Of a stretch of DNA of 34,380 nucleotides, positions 1-8,707 are shown piece after piece (within the stretch, counting starts at the first letter, position 1; the number at the start of each line of letters is the position of its first letter). The stretch is from Pontibacter silvestris. GTDB taxonomy: Bacteria; Bacteroidota; Bacteroidia; Cytophagales; Hymenobacteraceae. The notes under the pieces were generated by a model. The model saw only the letters and a list, made by a program, of their open reading frames with translations. It ran no database searches and was not told the origin of the DNA. The position numbers and the translations under genes were made by a program. The stretch covers positions 1 to 34,380 of the forward strand of contig NZ_JAJJWI010000035.1 of NCBI RefSeq assembly GCF_020907275.1, in the 5' to 3' direction.

Positions 1-1
1 A

Positions 2-193
2 GAAAGCTTCTTTAAGACGATGAAATCAGAAATGGTGTACCACCACAGGTTTGCCACCAGACAGCAAGCCCAGCTGGCCGTGTTTGAATACATCGAAGGT
101 TTCTACAACAGAAAAAGGAGGCATTCAGCATTAGGCTACCTGACTCCTTCCCAGTATGAACAATGGCTATACCAACAAAGTATGGCTGCCTGA
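2..193 (+). CDS. IS3-family transposase OrfB, C-terminal fragment
   Basis: The open frame from base 2 to the TGA at 191-193 encodes the last 63 residues of an rve/DDE integrase-core transposase. The recognisable signature is the tail YNRKRRHSALGYLTPSQYE, typical of IS3-family (IS150/IS3-like) OrfB proteins. The catalytic Asp and Asp residues would lie upstream, outside the window. In the intact element this protein cuts and joins the IS ends as a cytoplasmic, DNA-bound complex. The frame closes normally about 8 bases before the terminal repeat, so the missing 5' end looks like a window effect rather than decay. Confidence 0.9.
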   Translation, partial: ESFFKTMKSEMVYHHRFATRQQAQLAVFEYIEGFYNRKRRHSALGYLTPSQYEQWLYQQSMAA

Positions 194-201
194 AAAAAAG
201 C

Positions 202-225
202 CTCCAGTAAAACATTGCAATTCCA
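202..225. repeat. IS3 right terminal inverted repeat
   Basis: These 24 bases are the exact reverse complement of 23685-23708 and of 34356-34379. The element ends at ...TTCCA (225), matching the TG...CA ends usual in IS3 elements. The flank to the right starts GAGCTAGG. Confidence 0.85.
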
Positions 226-480
226 GAGCTAGGCGACCTGCAGCAGGTGACGGCCCTGGTGGAGGGGCAGGAAACCAAGAGATTCATTGAGGCCAGCCCG
301 CAGTACAAGACCATCAATGTGTTTGGCGAGCATATGAAGCCCGTAAAGAGGGAGGCGATCCTAAGGCAGGAGCCAAAGCAGGAGACAAAGGTTAGGCAGC
401 AGCAGAAAACAAAGCAAGGCTTACCGGCTAAAATCCAGCAGGAGCAGAAGCGCTCCCGCAGGGAAGGGCAGGCAAAGTAG
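226..480 (+). pseudogene. C-terminal gene fragment cut by IS3, possibly of a mobilisation-region (DUF3945-like) protein
   Basis: An open frame runs without interruption from the IS border (ELGDLQQVTALVEGQ) to the TAG at 478-480, giving about 84 residues. The ATG/GTG codons inside it look internal, because the frame is already open at the IS edge, so I read this as the 3' remnant of a longer gene truncated by the IS. The segment FIEASPQYKTINVFGEHMKP followed by a highly charged Gln/Lys-rich tail (EAILRQEPKQETK...) resembles the C-terminus of DUF3945-type proteins found in Bacteroidetes conjugative elements. That assignment is from memory and weak. The DNA is clearly more GC-rich than the neighbouring cyanophycinase gene, fitting a different origin. 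Confidence 0.4.
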
Positions 481-643
481 CCGCATTGCCCTCAAGCATC
501 AGGCAATTTTTAGCGGTCATGAGCAGGATACGGTTGTATATAAATCTTTCTGGCGGCAATTTTAGATATTCATGTATATAGTACAGCTAAATCTACAGCT
601 TGATACACCGGGCATCACCAAAGGTTATGGCTTAGTGCATTAC

Positions 644-1576
644 CTATCTGTTGTAGGATGAAGGTTCAGCAGGCTTCTCAACATTTTTACCTATAATACA
701 TCTTTTCCCTAAATCATATTTTTGTCCTTCGCTTAAGAAGAAAAAAGGTCCTGATGAAAGAGTAGAGCCTTTATTGATATCTACACGGGACTTGTCCTCG
801 GAAGCTATTATTGTATTGTAGTCATAAACAGCTACATAGGATTTTCCTATTACCTCCATGGTATCTTTTTGTACAACCACAGCAGTTGCTTCATCCAGCC
901 CTATGCCTATAAATGTTGGTGATTGCTTGATAAACTTGATCAGATCAAACTGTCTGTTTCGTTTAAGCAGATGTTGATCTATTACAGAGTTTTTTAAAAA
1001 ACCAAGCCCTTGAGTGTGGTCACCTATCAAAATATCAGCTCCTTTTGTATCACCCCTCCACAGGAAAGAACCTTGAATGCTGGCCCCAGCTGAACTACCA
1101 GCAATCACACCTCCTCTGTTCAGTACATCAAAGAAAGCTTGATGAGTAAGTGTATTTAAATAGGAATCAGCTATTCTCCACTGGCGGCCACCCACAAAAT
1201 AAACTCCTGTCGCTTGTTTTAATGGTGCAATAAATTTATCACTGTTAGCTTCCTTTAAATTATTTGTATGTAGCAAAGTAACATGCTTCACTCCGGTTTC
1301 CTTTTTGACAGTTTCTATGTCTCGTGTATCAAAAGCCGCAGAGTCTCCTGAAGCAGTGGTAACCACCACTATCCTTGCTTTATCTTTTCCTCCAGCCAGT
1401 TCAACAAACTTGTTCCAGATTGCGGCTGTGTGCCCCACATTACCTCCAATAATGATAAGGGTCCCATTTTCCGGTCCGTGCCTTGTAGAAGATGCTTTAA
1501 TTTGTATAGGAGTCTGAGCAAAAGCATTTGTCATGAGAAATGCTGCAATTGCAAATACTAAAGCGGACTTTTTCAT
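644..1576 (-). CDS. Cyanophycinase-like exopeptidase (peptidase family S51), secreted
   Basis: The 310-residue product starts with a clear signal peptide (MKKSALVFAIAAFLMTNAFA, cleavage expected before QTP), so it acts outside the cytoplasm. The S51 fold is indicated by the glycine-rich strand LIIIGGNVGHT (about 40-50), the GGRQ motif (129-132) and the nucleophile elbow GSSAGAS with Ser162 as the likely catalytic serine. S51 enzymes include cyanophycinase (cleaves multi-L-arginyl-poly-aspartate to beta-Asp-Arg), peptidase E (Asp-X dipeptides) and uncharacterised extracellular homologues. Which bond this one cuts is not decidable here. It is the last gene of the minus-strand arm, 96 bp downstream of the acylase gene. 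No isoaspartyl dipeptidase or arginine catabolism gene is nearby, so true cyanophycin use is unproven. Confidence 0.85.
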   Translation of the reverse strand: MKKSALVFAIAAFLMTNAFAQTPIQIKASSTRHGPENGTLIIIGGNVGHTAAIWNKFVELAGGKDKARIVVVTTASGDSAAFDTRDIETVKKETGVKHVTLLHTNNLKEANSDKFIAPLKQATGVYFVGGRQWRIADSYLNTLTHQAFFDVLNRGGVIAGSSAGASIQGSFLWRGDTKGADILIGDHTQGLGFLKNSVIDQHLLKRNRQFDLIKFIKQSPTFIGIGLDEATAVVVQKDTMEVIGKSYVAVYDYNTIIASEDKSRVDINKGSTLSSGPFFFLSEGQKYDLGKRCIIGKNVEKPAEPSSYNR

Positions 1577-1672
1577 AATAATCTTATTAGTTATTCTCCT
1601 TGAGGAGGATTCAAGCCCAACTAAAGTAGGACTCTAATTCACCTCCTTTTTAAGCTTCTAGCAAATCCCAAA

Positions 1673-3859
1673 TTACTCCCCCGGATGATAAACCTTTTCA
1701 GCCCCTTTTTTTACATCTTTTTTATAAAAAACAATGTCTTTATAGTTATGATTAATGTAACCATCTACTTGGTCAGTGAAATGTGGTGAATCTGGCTCTG
1801 AGCTAGCACCGCCTGTTAAAATTGTTTTGGCTTTTAACTTGTCTCCGAATTCAACTAAAGCCACAAATGTATTACCCGTCACACCATATCGTTTTTTTGT
1901 TCCCGGAGCTTTCTTACTTACATAGGCATTTAATGAACCTAAGTAACCTGGTGTAGCCGGAACAGCCCAACTTGCTTTTTCATCACTTACATTTTGTCCG
2001 TTCGGGTTACGCTGATAACGGTTAACACTTCCCCAGCTTACTTTCCAGGTGCCATGGTCTTTTTGCAATTCCGAAACAACTGCCTTAAAACTATCTACCA
2101 GTTGCTGCTCTGAAAGGGTATTGGTTGAAACTGCCGCACCGTTAGTAGTCGAATATCTTTCTTCCATTGTAAGTGGCTTTGGCAGACTGGCAACGTTTAG
2201 CTCAATGATCTTTTCAATCCACATCACAGCCAATGTAGTTGCTACTGAACCAGTGTCGGTTCTGAAGTCCCATGCTTTTAACGCCTGAACTGGACCTGCA
2301 AGCTCAGAAGTGTCAGTAGTTACGTTATTATAAGCCGCAATAAGATCAGGAATAAAACGTGCTGCATTTGGCAAATAAGGATCATGAGCAGCCTCTATGA
2401 CATCATCCATTGTGGCGTTCTGAACTTTATTAAGTACTCTTACGGCATTCATTGCCCTTGGCGTTTGCCCGTCAGGCAACATGAACAAAGGCTTATTGCT
2501 CATCAATGTATCATACAACCCAGTAGCATATAACACAGTTGAGTTACAGTTTTGCAGCCAGCCACTTGCAGGATTCTTATAATGAGGAATTTCGTCAAGG
2601 GAATAAGTTCCTTTCCATTCGGTAGCATCCGTACTTCCATCTACCGGGCGTTTCCAGTCTAGTGAGGGATCTTTTTGAGGAACAAAATTGCCATGCCAGT
2701 ATGCTATGTTTCCATCTCTGTCTGCATACACAACGTTGCTTCCGGTCATGGCACGCCTGTTCATAGCTGCTTTAAACTGTTCAAAATTCTTAGCTTTCAT
2801 CTTCTCCCAATGCATGGCAAGCAAGTCAATATTTGCATCAATGGTTTTTAAAGCAATCCATTTATCATTTAATATAGAAACTATTGGCCCATGGTGCGTG
2901 CGGTAAACTGTAAACGTACGGTTGAGTATTTCATTATCCTTTTTGTAGGGAACCGTAATCTCCGTGCTATCTACTGGGCGTAGTGCTTCATTGTACTTGT
3001 AGAAATATTTTCCATCTTTCTTCTCAACCGATTCTGCATACAAGTCCTTTGCATCAGATAAAGATACCGGATGCATCCAACCTAAATATTCATTAAACCC
3101 TTGAAATATACTAAACTGCCCATTAAAAGGAGCTCCATAGGAGTTTAGCCCTTCTTTGCTTACCACATGTACTTCTATACGCCCATAGAATGCAGAATGG
3201 GGATTAATTAAAAGCATTGCATTTTTACTTTTAGTACGCGAAGGTGCTATTGCCCACCCGTTAGAGCCTGCTGGTTCATTAAATTCATCTACTTCTTTCA
3301 TGGGTGCAAAGGAGGTTGATCGAGGAGCCTTCTGAGAGTATAAAGCTTTGAAATCCTCCTCGTCCACATTGCTACCACCTACCGAAGGAATATTGTTCAT
3401 CAGGCACATCCATGGCTCTACCCGTGTGATGAGCTTTGGCTTTTTTTCAGGGTGAGTAACCATATAAAAATTGATACCATCAGCAAACCCATCACAAAGC
3501 TTCTGAAGCCACTCCGGTGATTCTTTGTACAGTGCCTTTGCTCGTAAAGAATCTGTATAAATGCGCGACCAGAGATCTTTATAAATAGCTGATTCACCAT
3601 CTATTTCAGCCTGACGGCCAAGCCTGTTGATCAGTGATGCTTCCACCTTCTCAAAGAACTCTTCACATTGCACATAGCTCATTCCGAATACAGCCTGAGC
3701 ATCGGTTTTGGCATATACATGCGGAACACCCCATTTATCTTTAATGATAGTAATTTGCTTTGCTTCCTTTTTAAAAGCTTTGATCTCTTTAGGAGAAAAG
3801 GTCTGGGCCTGAACACTCCCTGACAAAGCAATAAGTAAAAGAACTAATAACTTTCTCAT
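1673..3859 (-). CDS. Penicillin-acylase family Ntn hydrolase (peptidase S45), exported
   Basis: The 728-residue product has an N-terminal signal peptide (MRKLLVLLLIALSGSVQAQ). The family pattern is clear: WGVPHVYAKTDAQAVFG near 43-59, then the autoprocessing site GSNGWAIAP with Ser199 as the expected N-terminal nucleophile of the beta chain after self-cleavage. A fairly short alpha chain of about 180 residues after signal removal fits the acylase family, which hydrolyses amide bonds of N-acyl compounds (penicillins, N-acyl-homoserine lactones, aculeacin-type lipopeptides). Downstream segments such as GHWHGNFVPQ-like YWHGNFVPQ and LQNCNST resemble the substrate-pocket region of the family. It lies 46 bp after the M20D gene, suggesting co-transcription. 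A deacylase followed by amidohydrolases suggests stepwise removal of an acyl cap and then peptide trimming. Confidence 0.9.
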   Translation of the reverse strand: MRKLLVLLLIALSGSVQAQTFSPKEIKAFKKEAKQITIIKDKWGVPHVYAKTDAQAVFGMSYVQCEEFFEKVEASLINRLGRQAEIDGESAIYKDLWSRIYTDSLRAKALYKESPEWLQKLCDGFADGINFYMVTHPEKKPKLITRVEPWMCLMNNIPSVGGSNVDEEDFKALYSQKAPRSTSFAPMKEVDEFNEPAGSNGWAIAPSRTKSKNAMLLINPHSAFYGRIEVHVVSKEGLNSYGAPFNGQFSIFQGFNEYLGWMHPVSLSDAKDLYAESVEKKDGKYFYKYNEALRPVDSTEITVPYKKDNEILNRTFTVYRTHHGPIVSILNDKWIALKTIDANIDLLAMHWEKMKAKNFEQFKAAMNRRAMTGSNVVYADRDGNIAYWHGNFVPQKDPSLDWKRPVDGSTDATEWKGTYSLDEIPHYKNPASGWLQNCNSTVLYATGLYDTLMSNKPLFMLPDGQTPRAMNAVRVLNKVQNATMDDVIEAAHDPYLPNAARFIPDLIAAYNNVTTDTSELAGPVQALKAWDFRTDTGSVATTLAVMWIEKIIELNVASLPKPLTMEERYSTTNGAAVSTNTLSEQQLVDSFKAVVSELQKDHGTWKVSWGSVNRYQRNPNGQNVSDEKASWAVPATPGYLGSLNAYVSKKAPGTKKRYGVTGNTFVALVEFGDKLKAKTILTGGASSEPDSPHFTDQVDGYINHNYKDIVFYKKDVKKGAEKVYHPGE

Positions 3860-3905
3860 TTAATTATAGATAAATTATTTGTGTGAAAAGAACTATAGCT
3901 TAGTA

Positions 3906-5351
3906 TTATTTGCGATAATCCAGTGCAGGTTTACGATTACCCAGAAGAGCCTCATACTTGAAAGCATTACCTTGCTTCTGCACTAGTTCAGTTTCAGCTT
4001 CTTTCACGACAGCAGGGTTTTTAAAAATATCATATGCAGTGAGTGCCATGGCTTTAGCTGCCACCATCATACCTTTAGTACCTATGCTGGTACCTCCTGC
4101 GGCTACAGCCTGCCAACTGTGCCCTGGTGTGCCTGGCACAAAGGTAGCCGTACGAAGTCCGGCTGTAGGTACTGTCCAGCTTACATCTCCAACATCTGTA
4201 GATCCGCCTCCGCCAGCTCTTATTTTTTCTACTCTAAAGGGTTGTATTTCCTGAGCAGACTCTAATGCAGGCTTATCGGCAATAAAAGACGTTTGAATTT
4301 TATTTGCGAAAGTTTTTTCTTCTTCTGTGTAATCAACGCCACCTACAACTGAAAGATTTGCATGCATTAACTTTGAAAGCACCTCGTTAGGAAGCGTGTT
4401 ATAAACACCTCCTGTTATTTCATACTCCATGGTAGTTCCTGTTCCCAAAGCAGCTCCTTCCGCAGCTTTTACCACACGTTCCCATGTCTCTTTTACCTCA
4501 TCCATTTCCGGATGCCGCACATAATAGTATACCTCGGCAAAAGCAGGAACTACGTTGGGGGCTTCTCCTCCTTTGGTAATTACATAATGGATTCGGGTAT
4601 CAGAAGAAACATGTTCACGCATCATATTCACCATATTATTCATTGCCTCTACTCCATCCAGTGCAGAGCGTCCCCGCTCAGGTGCCGCCGCAGCATGTGA
4701 GGATGCACCGTGAAACCTAAACTTCCCAGATTTGTTGGCTAAAGAAGAGGAGGCATTTGCCAGGTTTCGGTCAGCAGGGTGCCAGTGCAATACTGCGTCA
4801 ACATCATTGAACAAGCCAGCTCTTACCATGTATACTTTACCTGACCCTCCTTCTTCGGCAGGTGTCCCGAAAACTTTGATGGTCCCTTTTGTGCCGGAGT
4901 TTTTTAGCCAATCCTTTACTGCTACTGCCGCCGCTACAGACCCTGTTCCAAACAAGTTATGACCACAGCCATGTCCGGCAGCTCCTGCAACGGCCGCTTT
5001 TTTCTCTGGAGCATCTACCTGAGACAAACCTGGTAATGCATCATATTCTGCCAGTATTCCTATTACAGGTTCTCCACTACCATATGTTGCTACAAAAGCC
5101 GTCGGAATTTCAGCCACTCCTGGTGTTATCTTAAAGCCAGCCTTCTTTAACCGCTCTTGTAGCAAAGCTGAGCTTTTATCTTCCAGATAACCCGGCTCAG
5201 CATACTCCCATATCTTTTTGGCTACTCCTGCATAAGAAGCTGTTTCTTTATCAAGTGAAGCCAAAATCTTTTCTTTATCAGGATTATTTTGAGCAATAAC
5301 GCTAAGTGATAAGCAACACAGAATGCTTAACAGAGTAGTTTTTATATTCAT
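3906..5351 (-). CDS. M20D amidohydrolase, AbgB-like, exported
   Basis: The 481-residue protein has a signal peptide (MNIKTTLLSILCCLSLSVIAQ). Metal-site motifs of the M20D family are present: AEYDALPG (101-108), GHGCGHN with Cys129 and His131 as expected ligands, PAEEGG with Glu166 as the general-base region, HWHPADRN and the C-terminal PGTPGHSWQ. The dimerisation/lid domain follows HGASSHAAAAPERG. Relatives split p-aminobenzoyl-glutamate, N-acyl amino acids or auxin-amino acid conjugates. AbgB itself is cytoplasmic, so export is notable. It is paralogous to the product of 18698-20386: both share the order S/A-H-x-A-x-A-P-x-R-G-x-S-A-L-D and the phrase PNVVP. The 106-bp gap upstream carries a 19-bp tandem repeat. 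Confidence 0.9.
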   Translation of the reverse strand: MNIKTTLLSILCCLSLSVIAQNNPDKEKILASLDKETASYAGVAKKIWEYAEPGYLEDKSSALLQERLKKAGFKITPGVAEIPTAFVATYGSGEPVIGILAEYDALPGLSQVDAPEKKAAVAGAAGHGCGHNLFGTGSVAAAVAVKDWLKNSGTKGTIKVFGTPAEEGGSGKVYMVRAGLFNDVDAVLHWHPADRNLANASSSLANKSGKFRFHGASSHAAAAPERGRSALDGVEAMNNMVNMMREHVSSDTRIHYVITKGGEAPNVVPAFAEVYYYVRHPEMDEVKETWERVVKAAEGAALGTGTTMEYEITGGVYNTLPNEVLSKLMHANLSVVGGVDYTEEEKTFANKIQTSFIADKPALESAQEIQPFRVEKIRAGGGGSTDVGDVSWTVPTAGLRTATFVPGTPGHSWQAVAAGGTSIGTKGMMVAAKAMALTAYDIFKNPAVVKEAETELVQKQGNAFKYEALLGNRKPALDYRK

Positions 5352-5383
5352 GAAATGTATCAGTATTGTAGTTCTTGCATCTT

Positions 5384-5421
5384 ATAAAGTTTGCCCCTGA
5401 GCATAAAGTTTGCCCCTGAGC
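5384..5421. repeat. Exact 19-bp tandem duplication in the amidohydrolase/M20D gap
   Basis: The unit ATAAAGTTTGCCCCTGAGC occurs twice back to back (5384-5402 and 5403-5421) with no mismatch, 33 bp before the M20D start codon on the minus strand. It may be a replication-slippage duplication or a paired regulatory site. Perfect identity suggests it is recent or selected. Confidence 0.9.
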
Positions 5422-5457
5422 AACACTTTTAGTTTTGTTTCTGCGCAACCATATGGG

Positions 5458-8400
5458 CTAAGGCCTTTTAAGCAGGTCTTCTATTTTATGTACTTCCCCG
5501 TTCTTGATCACCATCTGTACATTTAACGCATCTTTGATATTTTTTAAAGGATCACCCTCCACAATAACCATATCAGCTAGCTTACCAGCTTCTATCGTAC
5601 CAAGATCTGCCCCTACCCCAACTGCCTCAGCTGACCACAAGGTAGCCGCACGTAAAGCTTCATAAGGACTAACTCCCCCATCAACCCAGCATTGCAGTTC
5701 CACTTGTAGGCTAAGCCCATTTGGTATATGCGGTGAATCTGTTCCTGGCGTAACACGCGCACCTGCCTCTAGAAGCGCTTTAACAGAGTTTTGTATATTT
5801 TTGTATTGACTATGAAAATGAGGGTTGCCCTCAACAGTTCTTGTTGCTCTGCTCTTCAGCTCTGGTATTAATTCTTCAGAAAAGAAAGCTTTGAACTGTG
5901 GATGATCAAATAAACTTGGATTGCTTAGGGCTATTGCCGAAAAACCTCCGTGAAGCGAAACAGTTGGGGTAATATTAGTGCCTGACTTTGCCAATAACTG
6001 AATTACATCTTGGTAAGAATTATTAAGGGCTGTAAGTTTAGGAGAGTATCCACGGCGACTGGTGGCTCCCATATGTTCTACTCCGTCTGTTCCATAGCTT
6101 ACAGCAGGATAAATTTCATGAGACGAGACCGGTATCCCATGCTTGTGGGCAAAGGCTACCACTCTTTGCTGCATCAAGTCTGGCATACGTACATACGTCT
6201 TGATCATATCATAGTCAAGCTGCACAGCACGCTTAAGTTCTAACTCCAATGCGCCGCCGGAAGGACTGCTTACATTCCTGTTGTAATAAATACGGTTACC
6301 TTCCATATGACCTCCGGAGATAAAGGTTCTAGGCCCTATTCGTCGTCCACTGGCCCAGGCTTCTCTTCGCTCAATGCCGTCATAAGGATCTGTACCAGGC
6401 TCCCGAATAGAGGTTATACCGTAGGACAGCCATAGTCTTCCTAACGGCTCTCCAAAAGTCGCATTCTGATGCGTGTGCATTTCAAAAAGACCAGGAATAA
6501 CTGTTTTGGTAGAAGCATCAACTAGTTTACCTTGTCGGTCGGCCTGATGGGGCAATATTTCTTTGATCCGATTTTTTGTAATGATGATATCAACATCTTC
6601 AAGGTATGAGTCCGTCTGACCATCAAACACTTTTCCAGCATGAACTACCAATCTATCTTTAGGCTTTGGGTACTGCCAGGTTAAACTCAAACGCCAGCGC
6701 TCAGTTCTTCCATCTGCAAGAAAAACCTGTTTAAGTGTATCTACAGCCAAATAGACAACACTTTTTGAGTCAGCTGTCCAACTAGGTGCTTCTGCTAATT
6801 CCTTTGTTAAGCGCTCAGGAGGGCCTATCAACTGTCCTTTTTCATCAACTGGAACAATCCACAGTACTCCATCCATTGTATAAGCCATCATACGACCATC
6901 TGGTGACCAAATTGGCCCATTTACTCCGCGAGTACCTAAAGAAACATCAGGTACTGGTGTTACAAATTGCTTTACTTCTTTATTTAAAGAAAGAAGCATA
7001 ATCTTACTTATTCCTTCTCTAAATCTGGAGGAGTAGGATTGTACAGCTGAAATAGCAACATGTTTACTATCTGGCGACCAGGAGGCCCTTCCTCCATCAA
7101 ATAAATTCTCATCTATAGTTACTATCTCTCCAGAATGTATGTCTATCATGTTCAGCAGAACACGACCATACCCATTTGGAGCAGGTTGATAAAAAGCTAT
7201 TTTTTTACCATCAGGCGACCAGACAGGAAACTTGAGACTCTCTTTTAAGTTTAAAACACATCGTTCCTTACCAGAAGACATGTCTCTTACCCAGATGTCC
7301 ATATTGCCGTTTTTGTCTGATGTATAAACTAATTGCTTTCCATCTGGTGACCATATTGGGTCAATTTCTATAAATGGATCATTAGTAAGCGCGACAGGTT
7401 CATTTTCACCTTTCCTTAACATCCAGAGATCACCTAGTGCAGTAAAAACAATTTGTCTTCCATCCGGTGAAACGACAGGACTCCTGATACCTTTTACAGG
7501 TTGAGGAGCGAGAGTATCAAAGTTATATTTCTTTCGCGCATAATTCTCCCGGCTCAATGTAACAGTAGCCTGAAAGGGAATAAAGTCAGCTTCTTTTTTT
7601 CCAATTTTCCGGCGTTTAATTTTACCATCAGCGGTATAAATAAACTCCTCAGGCGATATCCAACTCACTCGGAAGGGAAACACATCTTCTCCAGGCGCCG
7701 TAAGTGCTTGTCCTCCACCATCGCCTAAGAGAGCAGCTTGCAGCACACTTTCTCCTTTTGAAAGAAAATTATAAATTATCTGAGCACCATTACTAGACCA
7801 AGAAGGTGCCGCTAACCTAGCTTCGCTTTGAACAAGCAGTTGCTCATTTCCTTCTGTATTGAGTACATAGACACCAGGTGCTTTCTTTCGTTCTGAGACA
7901 AAAGCTATTTGTTTACCATCAGCTGAGAAGGCTGGATAATAATCATTGGCAGGATCGTTGGTTAATTGATTGAGCAGATTGGAAGCTAAATCTATTTGCC
8001 ATATATCATAATTTCCGGAACGATCAGAAGAAAATATCAAACTACGACCATCAGGTGCCCAATAGGGTTCTCGCTCATCATAAACGCCAACAGTAATTTG
8101 TTGAAGATTAGTACCATCTTTATCAACAGACCAGATATGATAGTTTCCATCTCTGTAAGATTGAAAAGCAATTTTACTTCCATCTGGAGACCACACGGGC
8201 TGGCGGCTATCGCCTAAAGCATCCGTTAAAGCTGTAGCCTTCCCTCCCTGTACAGGTACTACCCAAATAGTGCCTTGCAAATCCATAGCAATGGTTTCCT
8301 TATCAGGGGATAAATCTACAGCCATATTGGTTCCTTCCGTAATAGTAACCTCAACTGAATCAAACTTAACAGGTACTGCCGCAACTAAATTTGTTTTGAA

Positions 8401-8493
8401 AAACAAATTAAAAGCCATTATGCTAACTTTTAAAAGAAAATAAAAGCTCCTCATTTTAAACATGCTTTGTTGGCTTATTACCTTTAACTTCAA
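5458..8493 (-). CDS. TolB-like beta-propeller fused to an imidazolonepropionase-type amidohydrolase, exported
   Basis: The 1011-residue protein has two parts. Residues about 45-600 hold roughly nine PD40/WD40-like repeats with the recurring core WSPDGKKIAF, as in TolB and the propellers of S9/tricorn peptidases. From about 615 (KVFDGQTDSYLEDVDIIIT) to the end is a metal-dependent amidohydrolase: IPGLFEMHTHQN with His673 and His675 in the HxH metal site, later SSHEIYP, the Asp motif TPGTDSPH and the closing LGTIEAGKLADMVIVEGDP. The first residues contain several Met; a start at Met14 (8454, MRSFYFLL) gives the better signal peptide, so the true start may be there. It probably acts in the periplasm on a small amide or cyclic substrate; the propeller may gate or dock the substrate. 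It lies 214 bp downstream of susD. Confidence 0.88.
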   Translation of the reverse strand: MKLKVISQQSMFKMRSFYFLLKVSIMAFNLFFKTNLVAAVPVKFDSVEVTITEGTNMAVDLSPDKETIAMDLQGTIWVVPVQGGKATALTDALGDSRQPVWSPDGSKIAFQSYRDGNYHIWSVDKDGTNLQQITVGVYDEREPYWAPDGRSLIFSSDRSGNYDIWQIDLASNLLNQLTNDPANDYYPAFSADGKQIAFVSERKKAPGVYVLNTEGNEQLLVQSEARLAAPSWSSNGAQIIYNFLSKGESVLQAALLGDGGGQALTAPGEDVFPFRVSWISPEEFIYTADGKIKRRKIGKKEADFIPFQATVTLSRENYARKKYNFDTLAPQPVKGIRSPVVSPDGRQIVFTALGDLWMLRKGENEPVALTNDPFIEIDPIWSPDGKQLVYTSDKNGNMDIWVRDMSSGKERCVLNLKESLKFPVWSPDGKKIAFYQPAPNGYGRVLLNMIDIHSGEIVTIDENLFDGGRASWSPDSKHVAISAVQSYSSRFREGISKIMLLSLNKEVKQFVTPVPDVSLGTRGVNGPIWSPDGRMMAYTMDGVLWIVPVDEKGQLIGPPERLTKELAEAPSWTADSKSVVYLAVDTLKQVFLADGRTERWRLSLTWQYPKPKDRLVVHAGKVFDGQTDSYLEDVDIIITKNRIKEILPHQADRQGKLVDASTKTVIPGLFEMHTHQNATFGEPLGRLWLSYGITSIREPGTDPYDGIERREAWASGRRIGPRTFISGGHMEGNRIYYNRNVSSPSGGALELELKRAVQLDYDMIKTYVRMPDLMQQRVVAFAHKHGIPVSSHEIYPAVSYGTDGVEHMGATSRRGYSPKLTALNNSYQDVIQLLAKSGTNITPTVSLHGGFSAIALSNPSLFDHPQFKAFFSEELIPELKSRATRTVEGNPHFHSQYKNIQNSVKALLEAGARVTPGTDSPHIPNGLSLQVELQCWVDGGVSPYEALRAATLWSAEAVGVGADLGTIEAGKLADMVIVEGDPLKNIKDALNVQMVIKNGEVHKIEDLLKRP

Positions 8494-8653
8494 ATATCAA
8501 AGTAGATACATTGATAACTACATCTAAACTCAGGCAGAAATACTTCGCTCCACCTGCACATAGTCTATTAAGCCCCTTCTACTTTACACAACTAGTGTTA
8601 CATAAGCTTTTCATTACCTCTCCTAAAGGCCTATAGCAAACAGAGTTCCCATG

Positions 8654-8700
8654 AATGATCAGCTTCATTGCAAAAGCTATGAGCAATGAAGCTGATCATT
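8654..8700 (-). terminator. Strong 18-bp perfect hairpin just after the SusD stop codon
   Basis: An 18-bp arm (8654-8671, beginning AATGATCAGCTTC) is perfectly complementary to 8683-8700, with an 11-nt loop. It starts 8 bases beyond the SusD stop codon, on the transcript side. On the minus strand there is no run of T after the stem, so it is not a textbook intrinsic terminator. It could attenuate transcription into the amidohydrolase gene or protect the 3' end of the abundant susCD message. Confidence 0.6.
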
Positions 8701-8707
8701 TTGATGT

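Larger units (their letters stand above)
1..225 (+). mobile_element. IS3-family insertion sequence, right end (truncated by window start)
   Basis: The 3' part of a transposase reading frame is followed by a short spacer and a 24-bp terminal repeat that ends in CA at 225. The reverse complement of that repeat (starting TGGAATTGCAATG) recurs at 23685-23708 and again at 34356-34379. These three sites are therefore ends of the same insertion-sequence family. The copy here is oriented so that its transposase reads on the plus strand, and the copy at the far end of the window has the same orientation. The 5' part of the element lies outside the window. Confidence 0.88.

Noticed and set aside
644..1576. 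Reading the locus as a cyanophycin-utilisation operon
   Set aside because: Only the S51 gene points that way; no isoaspartyl dipeptidase of the IadA type, plant-type asparaginase or arginine catabolic gene is present.
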